The position numbers and the translations under genes are program-made. The notes under the pieces are model-generated. The model was not told the DNA's origin and did no database searches. It was given only the letters and a program-made list of their open reading frames with translations. A stretch of DNA of 64,000 bases, from the NCBI GenBank assembly GCA_963727495.1, contig CAVSGQ010000009.1, forward strand, positions 372,001 through 436,000, written 5' to 3'. Numbering within the stretch: the stretch's first letter is position 1; each line of letters starts with the position of its first letter. Source of the DNA: Actinophytocola sp963727495 (GTDB lineage Bacteria; Actinomycetota; Actinomycetes; Mycobacteriales; Pseudonocardiaceae). Shown here one piece after another: positions 18,456-25,580 of the stretch.

Positions 18456-19706
18456 GTGACTGCTTTGCCGCAAGTACCAGGAAGTTCGCAAGTAATCGAG
18501 CCGTTCCGGCATCGATTGTCCGACCGCGTGGAGGCGGAGGCCTATGTCGCCTCGGTCTGCTTCAAGCACGGCCCGCCACGACTCACCGGCGTCGAGCTGG
18601 AGTGGATCGTTCATCACGAGGACGATCCCCGGCGGCCACTCGACGCGGACCGGCTCACCGCCGCCCTGGGGCCCTACGCGCCCCGCACGGTGAACAAGGA
18701 GAGTCCTCAGCTACCCCTTCCGGCCGGCTCGCCGCTCACTCTGGAGCCCGGCGGCCAGGTCGAGATCTCCGCCCTTCCCCAGCCCACGCTGACCGAGCTG
18801 TTCGGTGCCGTCCGCGCCGACCTGGCCTTTCTCAGCGAGCTGCTCGCCTCCGCCGGCTTCGTCCTCGGCGACACGGCGATCGACCAGCACCGAGCGCCCC
18901 GGCGCCTGCTGAACACCCCCCGCTACACCGCCATGGAGCAGGTGTTCGAGCCGATCGGCCCGCACGGCATCACGATGATGTGCGCCACCGCCGGCCTGCA
19001 GGTCTGCGTGGACGTCGGCGAGTCACAGACACTGCCCGCTCGGTGGGCGGCGGTGCACGCGCTCGGACCGGTGCTGGTCGCCGCGTTCGCCAACTCGCCC
19101 ACCCACGGGGGGCACGCGACGGGGTGGGCGTCGGCCCGGATGCGTGCCGTGCTCGGCACCGACCCGCCACGCAGCTCACCGTCGGCGATCGTGGCCGACC
19201 CGGCCGCGGACTGGGCGCGGCGGGTGCTGGACACGCCGGTGCTGTGCGTGCGCGGCGCCACCGAGGATCCGGGCGAGCGGTGGGCCACGCCCGACGGCAT
19301 GAGCTTCGCCGACTGGCTCGCCGGGGCCCGCCCGGAGCCGCCGACCACCGACGATCTCGACTACCACCTGTCCACGATGTTCCCGCCGGTGCGACCGCAC
19401 GGCTACCTCGAGGTCCGCTACCTGGACGCGCAGCGCGGCGAGGGCTGGGTCACCCCGGTCGCGCTGCTCGCCGCCCTGCTGTCCACCCCGCGCACGGTCG
19501 ACGCCGTGCTCGACGCCTGCCTGCCGGTCGGCGACCGGTGGCTACCCGCGGCCAGGGACGGCCTGGCCGACCACGCGATCGCCACGGCGGCGGCCGCGGT
19601 GCTCGACCTGGGCGCCCGCGCCCTGCCCGGGATGGGCCTCGGCCACGACCTGACCGAGGCCATCGTCGCCGATCTGGACCGCCTACCGCAGAGGAGCACG
19701 TCATGA
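18456..19706 (+). CDS. egtA: Ergothioneine biosynthesis glutamate-cysteine ligase EgtA
   Basis: 416 aa from GTG 18456 with GGAGGG upstream. GCS2-type ligase that makes gamma-glutamylcysteine, the sulfur donor for ergothioneine. Visible landmarks are TGVELEWIVHHED, LEPGGQVEISALPQPT (Mg/glutamate-binding region), ITMMCATAGLQVCVDVG and the C-terminal LEVRYLDAQRGEGW. First of four tightly packed genes egtA-B-C-D; its stop overlaps egtB by four bases. No egtE follows. Confidence 0.93.
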   Translation: MTALPQVPGSSQVIEPFRHRLSDRVEAEAYVASVCFKHGPPRLTGVELEWIVHHEDDPRRPLDADRLTAALGPYAPRTVNKESPQLPLPAGSPLTLEPGGQVEISALPQPTLTELFGAVRADLAFLSELLASAGFVLGDTAIDQHRAPRRLLNTPRYTAMEQVFEPIGPHGITMMCATAGLQVCVDVGESQTLPARWAAVHALGPVLVAAFANSPTHGGHATGWASARMRAVLGTDPPRSSPSAIVADPAADWARRVLDTPVLCVRGATEDPGERWATPDGMSFADWLAGARPEPPTTDDLDYHLSTMFPPVRPHGYLEVRYLDAQRGEGWVTPVALLAALLSTPRTVDAVLDACLPVGDRWLPAARDGLADHAIATAAAAVLDLGARALPGMGLGHDLTEAIVADLDRLPQRSTS

Positions 19707-21040
19707 CGCCGAGCACGAACACGGCGGAGGCCGGCATCGAGGCACTGCGCTCGCACGTCGCCGCGCAGCTGCGCCGGGCCAGGGAACGCAGCGCGGCCCT
19801 CACCGACGCGGTGGACGACGACGACCTGGTGCGCCAGCACTCCAGGCTCATGTCGCCGCTGGTGTGGGACCTCGCGCACATCGGCAACCAGGAGGAGCTC
19901 TGGCTGGTGCGCGACGTCGGGGCGCGCGAGCCGGTCCGCAGCGACATCGACGAGCTGTACGACGCCTTCCAGCACCCGCGGGCCGACCGCCCGGCGTTGC
20001 CGCTGCTCGACCCGGCGCAGGCGCGCGCGTACGTCGGCCAGGTGCGCGAGAAGGTGTTCGACGTCCTCGACCGCAGCCCGCTGGAGGGCCGCCGGCTGGT
20101 GGACAACGGGTTCGCCTTCGGCATGATCGTGCAGCACGAGCAGCAGCACGACGAGACCATGCTGGCCACCCACCAGCTGCGCACGGGCGCGCCGGTGCTG
20201 CACGCCCCGCCGCCCCCGCCCGGCCGCCCGCTCGCCGCGTCGGAGGTCCTGGTCCCCGCGGGGCCGTTCACCATGGGCACCGACGTCGACCCGTGGGCGC
20301 TGGACAACGAGCGGCCCTCGCACGAGGTGCACGTCGACGCGTTCTTCATCGACACCGCGCCGGTGACGAACGCCGCCTACGCGGAGTTCGTCGCCGCCGG
20401 CGGGTACGACGACGAGCGCTGGTGGACCGCCGAGGGCTGGGCCTACCGGGTCGAGGCCGACCTGACCGCGCCGCGGTTCTGGGTGCGGGACGGGGACCGG
20501 TGGCTGCGCAACCGCTTCGGCGTGGTCGAGCCGATCCCGCCGGACGAGCCGGTGGTGCACGTCTGCTTCCACGAGGCGAAGGCGTTCGCCGCCTGGGCCG
20601 GCAGGCGGCTGCCCACCGAGGCGGAGTGGGAGAAGGCCGCCCGGTTCGACCCGGCCACCGGCCGCTCGCGCCGCTACCCGTGGGGCGACGAGGATCCCGG
20701 CCCGGAGCACGCCAACCTCGGCCAGCGGCACCTGTCGCCGGCGCCGGTCGGCGCGTACCCGGCCGGCGTGTCGCCGCGCGGGGTGCACCAGCTCATCGGG
20801 GACGTGTGGGAGTGGCTGGACACCGGCTTCCACGGCTATCCCGGGTTCCAGGCGTTTCCGTACCGGGAGTACTCGGAGGTGTTCTTCGGCGGCGACTACA
20901 AGATGCTGCGCGGCGGTTCGTTCGGCACCGACCCGGCGGCCTGCCGGGCCACGTTCCGCAACTGGGACCACCCGGTCCGCCGGCAGATCTTCGCCGGCTT
21001 CCGGTGCGCGCGCGATGCCTCGCCCGAGGAGTTCGCGTAG
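19703..21040 (+). CDS. egtB: Ergothioneine sulfoxide synthase EgtB
   Basis: 445 aa from ATG 19703. Non-haem iron enzyme joining gamma-Glu-Cys to trimethyl-histidine (hercynine) with O2. The N-terminal DinB-like bundle gives the three iron His ligands: H59 in DLAHIGNQEE and H145/H149 in HEQQHDE. The C-terminal FGE-sulfatase (formylglycine-generating-enzyme) domain is complete (VPAGPFTMGTD, RLPTEAEWEKAARF, RYPWGDE, LRGGSFGTDP, ATFRNWDHP). Tightly coupled to egtA and egtC (3-bp gap). Confidence 0.96.
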   Translation: MTPSTNTAEAGIEALRSHVAAQLRRARERSAALTDAVDDDDLVRQHSRLMSPLVWDLAHIGNQEELWLVRDVGAREPVRSDIDELYDAFQHPRADRPALPLLDPAQARAYVGQVREKVFDVLDRSPLEGRRLVDNGFAFGMIVQHEQQHDETMLATHQLRTGAPVLHAPPPPPGRPLAASEVLVPAGPFTMGTDVDPWALDNERPSHEVHVDAFFIDTAPVTNAAYAEFVAAGGYDDERWWTAEGWAYRVEADLTAPRFWVRDGDRWLRNRFGVVEPIPPDEPVVHVCFHEAKAFAAWAGRRLPTEAEWEKAARFDPATGRSRRYPWGDEDPGPEHANLGQRHLSPAPVGAYPAGVSPRGVHQLIGDVWEWLDTGFHGYPGFQAFPYREYSEVFFGGDYKMLRGGSFGTDPAACRATFRNWDHPVRRQIFAGFRCARDASPEEFA

Positions 21041-21043
21041 CGC

Positions 21044-21793
21044 ATGTGCCGCCATCTCGCCTATCTCGGCGAGCCGATCGGGCTGGCCGAGCTGTTGCTG
21101 ACGCCCGCGAACTCGCTGCTGCGGCAGTCGTGGGCGCCGCGGGACATGCGGGGCGGGGGCACGGTGAACGCCGACGGCTTCGGCATCGGCTGGTACACCG
21201 GGTCCTCGTCCGAGCCGGCCCTGCTGCGGCGGGCCGTTCCCCTGTGGACGGACACCGCGCTGCCGCGCCTGGCGGCGGAGATCGCCGCGGGGGCGGTGCT
21301 GGCCGCGGTCCGCTCGGCCACCGTCGGCATGCCGGTGGTGGAGACGGCGTCCGCCCCGTTCGCCCGCGACCGGTGGCTGTTCAGCCACAACGGCGTGGTG
21401 CGGGGCTGGCCGTCGTCGGTGACCGGGCTCGCGTCGACGCTGCCGGTGGAGGCGCTGCTGACGATGGACGCGCCGACCGACGCCGCGCTGCTGTGGGCGC
21501 TGCTGGCGCACCGCCTGGCCGCGGGGGACAAGCCCGCCGACGCGGTCGCGTCGCTGGTGACCGCCGTGGAGGCGGCGGCGCCGGGCTCACGGCTGAACCT
21601 GCTGTTGACCGACGGCACCGAGATCGTCGGCACCTGTTGGACTCATTCGCTGTGGGTCGGCGACCTCGGCGACGGCGTGGCCGTCGCGTCGGAGCCCTAC
21701 GACGACCGTCCCGTGTGGCGGGAGGTGCCCGACCGGCACCTGGTCGTCGCCGACCGGTCCACGGTGGACATTCTCCCGATCGGAGCACCATGA
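21044..21793 (+). CDS. egtC: Gamma-glutamyl hercynylcysteine S-oxide hydrolase EgtC
   Basis: 249 aa class II glutamine amidotransferase-like (Ntn) hydrolase. The catalytic Cys2 is exposed after Met removal (MCRHLAYLGEP), and the fold markers NADGFGIGWY and RDRWLFSHNGVV are present. It removes the glutamate from the EgtB product. Stop overlaps the egtD start (ATGA at 21790-21793). Confidence 0.95.
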   Translation: MCRHLAYLGEPIGLAELLLTPANSLLRQSWAPRDMRGGGTVNADGFGIGWYTGSSSEPALLRRAVPLWTDTALPRLAAEIAAGAVLAAVRSATVGMPVVETASAPFARDRWLFSHNGVVRGWPSSVTGLASTLPVEALLTMDAPTDAALLWALLAHRLAAGDKPADAVASLVTAVEAAAPGSRLNLLLTDGTEIVGTCWTHSLWVGDLGDGVAVASEPYDDRPVWREVPDRHLVVADRSTVDILPIGAP

Positions 21794-22767
21794 GTGAGAC
21801 AGACCTGACCGTGCACCTGACCCCGGACGACATCGTCCGGGGCCTGCGGTCGGACGTCCGAACGGGGTTGACCGCCACCCCGAAGTCCCTGCCGCCCAAG
21901 TGGTTCTACGACGCCCGCGGCAGCGAGCTGTTCGAACGGATCACCCGGCTGCCGGAGTACTACCCGACCCGCGCGGAGCGGGAGGTCCTCGCCGCGCGCT
22001 CGGCCGAGATCGCGTCGCTGACCGGCGCGGCGACCCTGGTCGAGCTGGGCTCGGGCTCGTCGGAGAAGACCCGGCTGCTGCTGGACGCGTTGCGCGGGCA
22101 CGGATCCCTGCGCGAGATCGTCACGCTGGACGTGTCGGAGTCGGCCCTGCGCGAGGCGGCGTCGACGCTGGCGCGGGCCTACGACCCGGTGTCGGTGCAC
22201 GGGGTGGTCGGCGACTTCACCCAGCACCTGGCGCTGCTGCCGGGGTCGCCGGGCAGGCTGGTGGCGTTCCTGGGCGGCACGATCGGCAACCTCGTGCCGG
22301 CCGAGCGTGCCAAGTTCCTGTCCGGCGTGCGTGACGTGCTGGACGAGGGGGAGTGGCTGCTGCTGGGCACCGACCTGGTCAAGGACCCGTCGGTCCTGGT
22401 CCGCGCCTACGACGACGCGGCGGGGGTGACCGCCGAGTTCAACCGGAACGTGCTGCGGGTGCTGAACCGCGAGCTGGCCGCGGACTTCGACCCGGCGGCG
22501 TTCGACCACGTGGCGCTGTGGGACCACGAGGAGGAGTGGATCGAGATGCGCCTGCGCGCCGCGCGGGCGATGGAGGTGCACGTGCCGGTCGTCGGCCTGA
22601 CGGTGTCCTTCGCCGAGGGCGAGGAGATGCGCACGGAGGTCTCGGCGAAGTTCGGCCGCGAGCGGGTGACCGCGGAACTGGCCGACGCGGGCTTCGAGCT
22701 CCGCGAGTGGTGGACCGACACCGAGCACCGCTTCGGCGTCTCCCTGTCCCGGGCGGTCAGCGGGTAG
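21790..22767 (+). CDS. egtD: L-histidine N-alpha-methyltransferase EgtD
   Basis: 325 aa from ATG 21790. DUF2260-type SAM methyltransferase converting histidine to hercynine, the first step of ergothioneine synthesis. Key segments are LPPKWFYDARGSELFERITRLPEYYPTRAE, VELGSGSSEKTRLLLDAL (SAM site), FLGGTIGNL and LRVLNRELAADFD, with the His-binding EMRLRA and C-terminal SAKFGRE. Last gene of the cluster. The C-S lyase EgtE is not encoded here, so sulfoxide cleavage must use an enzyme elsewhere. Confidence 0.95.
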   Translation: MSETDLTVHLTPDDIVRGLRSDVRTGLTATPKSLPPKWFYDARGSELFERITRLPEYYPTRAEREVLAARSAEIASLTGAATLVELGSGSSEKTRLLLDALRGHGSLREIVTLDVSESALREAASTLARAYDPVSVHGVVGDFTQHLALLPGSPGRLVAFLGGTIGNLVPAERAKFLSGVRDVLDEGEWLLLGTDLVKDPSVLVRAYDDAAGVTAEFNRNVLRVLNRELAADFDPAAFDHVALWDHEEEWIEMRLRAARAMEVHVPVVGLTVSFAEGEEMRTEVSAKFGRERVTAELADAGFELREWWTDTEHRFGVSLSRAVSG

Positions 22768-22828
22768 CCGGGCCCGTGTCACGCGCCGGCCGGCGGTTTT
22801 GTCGGTGGTCTCCGGCACAGTGAGCGCC

Positions 22829-23743
22829 ATGATGTGGCACGACCTGTCCTACCGAGGCCCGTTCGACCTCACCGCCGGCACGCGGTTCCTGGAGGGGTTC
22901 GCCCCGGCGGCCCGCCCGGACGCGGGCGCGTCGGCCGGTGAGTTACGGCTGGCCTTCCCGGCCGCGCCGAGCTGGCGGCCGGTGGGCGTGCTGGTCCGGC
23001 AGCCCGAGCCCGACGGCCCGGTGCGCGCCCGCGTGTTCGCCGACCCGTCCGACGTGGCGGCGGCGCTCGACCAGGTGCGCCGGATCCTGTCGCTGGACGT
23101 GGACGGTTCCGGCTTCGCCGCCGTGGGCGCGCGGGACCCGGTGGTGGCCGAGGTCCAGCGGCGCTACCCGGGCCTGCGTCCGGTCGCGTTCCACTCGCCG
23201 TACGAGGCCGCGTGCTGGACGATCATCGGCCACCGGATCCGGATCGTGCAGGCGGCCCGGATCCGGCAGCGGCTGGCCGAGATGCTGGGCACGGACGTCG
23301 ACGTGGCCGGTGTCCGGCTGCGGGCGTTCCCCGCCCCCGGCGCGCTGCCCGAGCGGGTTCCCCTGGTGAGCGAGCTGAAGAGCGATCGCCTGCACGCGAT
23401 CGCGCGCGCCGCCCTGGACGGCCGCCTCGACGCGGCGGCCCTGCGCGCCCAGCCCTACGACGAGGCGATCGCCGGTCTGCGCGAGCTGCCCGGCATCGGC
23501 CCGTTCTCGGCCCAGCTGATCCTGCTCCGCGGAGCGGGCCACCCCGACGGCTTCCCGACCGCCGAACGCCGCCTGCACGACGAGATGGCGCACGCCTACG
23601 GCCTGACCGACCCGGCCGACGCGGAGCTGGCGCGGATCGCGGACACCTGGCGTCCGTACCGGACGTGGGTGGCCCTGCTGCTCCGCATCCGCAGGGAGGA
23701 GGAAACCGCCGAGATAGCCACCGGCCGCCAGGCCCGGCGCTGA
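22829..23743 (+). CDS. DNA-3-methyladenine glycosylase 2-like (HhH-GPD) protein
   Basis: About 304 aa from ATG 22829 (an adjacent ATG at 22832 and GTG at 22820 are alternatives). AlkA-type base-excision glycosylase: the helix-hairpin-helix is LRELPGIGPFSAQLILLRGAG. The downstream segment FPTAERRLH has Glu where AlkA has its catalytic Asp (FPATDLGL), so chemistry may differ or the protein may be a divergent paralogue. 61 bp after egtD in the same direction, possibly not functionally linked. The following 131 bp hold a CGCGACGCGTCGCG palindrome (23771-23784) that may stop transcription between convergent genes. Confidence 0.82.
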   Translation: MMWHDLSYRGPFDLTAGTRFLEGFAPAARPDAGASAGELRLAFPAAPSWRPVGVLVRQPEPDGPVRARVFADPSDVAAALDQVRRILSLDVDGSGFAAVGARDPVVAEVQRRYPGLRPVAFHSPYEAACWTIIGHRIRIVQAARIRQRLAEMLGTDVDVAGVRLRAFPAPGALPERVPLVSELKSDRLHAIARAALDGRLDAAALRAQPYDEAIAGLRELPGIGPFSAQLILLRGAGHPDGFPTAERRLHDEMAHAYGLTDPADAELARIADTWRPYRTWVALLLRIRREEETAEIATGRQARR

Positions 23744-23874
23744 CCCGCACCTGCCGCCGAGCGTCGCCGCCGCGACGCGTCGCGTGGCTGGTCCCGACGC
23801 GCCCGCGCACGCTGAGGCGGTCGCGTCGGCCACGGGTCGCGCCGGGCGCCGCGGGAACGTCCGGGCGAGACCCG

Positions 23875-25033
23875 TCAGCGATCCCGGCGGGCGTTGAGCC
23901 GGGCGGCCTGGCGGGTCAGGTGGTCGCGCTCGGCGAGGGTGGGTGCCGTGTGGGCCGCCTCGGCGTAGAGCCGAGCTGCCGTCGCCAGGTCGCCGTCGCG
24001 TTCGTGCAGGTAGGCCGCCACGGCGGTGTGGCGGGGCAGCGAGTCGTCCAGCGCTGCGAGCGCCGCCAGGCCGGCGCGCGGTCCGTCGGCCTCGCCGACG
24101 GCCACCGCGCGGTTGAGCCGCACGACCGGGCTGTCGGTCAGGCGTGCGAGCTCGTCGTACCACTCGACGATCTGCACCCAGTCGGTCTCCCCGGCGGTGG
24201 GCGCGTCGGCGTGCAGCGCCGCGATGGCGGCCTGCGCCTGGAACTCGCCGAGCCGGTCGCGGGCCAGCGCCGCCTGCAGGATCTGCACGCCCTCGGCGAT
24301 CGACCCGGTGTCCCACCGGTCGCGGTCCTGCTCGGCGAGCGGCACCAGGCTGCCGTCGGGCGCGGTCCGGGCCGCGCGCCGGGCGTGGTGCAGCAGCATC
24401 AGGGCGAGCAGCCCGGCCACCTCGGGGTGGTCGATCGCGCCCGCGAGCTGCCGGGTGAGCCGGATGGCCTCGGCGGCGAGGTCGACGTCGCCGGAGTAGC
24501 CCTCGTTGAAGACCAGGTAGAGGACGCGCAGCACGGTGGCGACGTCGCCGGGCTGGTCGAACCGCACGCCGGAGACGGTGCGCTTGGCCCGGCTGATGCG
24601 CTGCGCCATGGTCGCCTCGGGCACCAGGTAGGCCTGGGCGATCTGGCGGGTGGTCAGCCCGCCGACGGCGCGCAGCGTGAGCGCGACCGCGGACGACGGC
24701 GTCAGCGACGGGTGGGCGCACAGGAAGTACAGCTGGAGCGTGTCGTCCACCGACGGACGCGGGACCCGGCGGCGGCTGTTCGTCGACGAGGTCCTCACGC
24801 CGGCGGCGGGCGGCGTCCGCGCGGGTCGCGTCGAGGAACCGGCGCCAGGCCACGGTGACCAGCCAGCCCTTCGGGTCCTGCGGCGGGCCGGCCGGCCAGG
24901 CGCGGACCGCCTCGACCAGCGCGTCCTGCACGGCGTCCTCGGCCGCCGCGAAGTCGGCTCCGCGGCGGACGAGGATCCCGAGCACGCTCGGCGTGAGGCT
25001 GCGCAGCAGGACCTCGTTCACTCGGGAGGTCAC
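23875..25033 (-). CDS. ECF RNA polymerase sigma factor, ECF42-like with TPR extension, interrupted by a frameshift
   Basis: Read from GTG 25033: NEVLLRSLTPSVLGILVRRGADFAAAEDAVQDALVEA (region 2), DPKGWLVTVAWRRFLDATR, ARRRREDLVDEQPPPGPAS. It then jumps by one base near 24741-24775 to SVDDTLQLYFLCAHPSLTPSSAVALTLRAVGGLTTRQIAQAYLVPEATMAQRI (region 4) and a long helical C-terminal extension to 23875. That architecture plus a DGPF-type partner is the ECF42 group, which works without a classical anti-sigma factor. The break lies in a GC-rich run and is probably an assembly error. The start overlaps the DGPF gene by four bases. Confidence 0.87.
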
Positions 25034-25437
25034 TCCGTGATGGTGGGCGGCTCGGCCAGGAACGGGCGGACCTCGAGCCACTCGTGGATCGGCTTCCCGC
25101 CCGCCCCGGGCGCGGCCGACAGCTCCCCGGCCAGCTCGATGGCCCGCTCGTAGGTGTCGACGTCGATCACCATCCAGCCGGCGATGAGGTCCTTGGTCTC
25201 GGCGAACGGGCCGTCGGTGACCGGCGGGCGACCCTCGCCGTCGTACCGGACGAACGTGCCCTCGGGGGCGAGCGCCTGGCCGTCGACGAACTCGCCGGTC
25301 TCCTCGAGCCGGGCCGCGAAGTCGTGCATGTACTGCACGTGGGCCGAGATCTCCTCCGGCGTCCACTGGTCCATGGGCACGTCGTTGACGGGAGCCGGGG
25401 CGCCGCGGTAGTGCTTGAGCAGCAGGTACTTGGTCAT
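25030..25437 (-). CDS. YCII-related (DGPF-domain) protein, ECF42 partner
   Basis: 135 aa from ATG 25437 with AGGAG seven bases upstream. The ferredoxin-like YCII fold shows MTKYLLLKHYRG and the family's namesake motif in PPVTDGPFAETKDLIAGWMVIDVDTYERAIELA. DGPF proteins are encoded next to ECF42 sigma factors throughout actinobacteria and proteobacteria; they may sense a small molecule or modify it. First gene of a two-gene operon with the sigma factor. The 143 bp before it show nothing definite. Confidence 0.88.
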   Translation of the reverse strand: MTKYLLLKHYRGAPAPVNDVPMDQWTPEEISAHVQYMHDFAARLEETGEFVDGQALAPEGTFVRYDGEGRPPVTDGPFAETKDLIAGWMVIDVDTYERAIELAGELSAAPGAGGKPIHEWLEVRPFLAEPPTITE

Positions 25438-25580
25438 CGTGGTTCTCCTCGGTGCCGGCGTGACCCATTGTGGTCGCGTTCGGCGCTGGGACGGAGCCGG
25501 CCACGGGATCTCGACATCGCCATCCGACAGCGGTGGCCGCCGAGCGCACGACACGCTCGGCGGCCACCGGGACCACGGGT

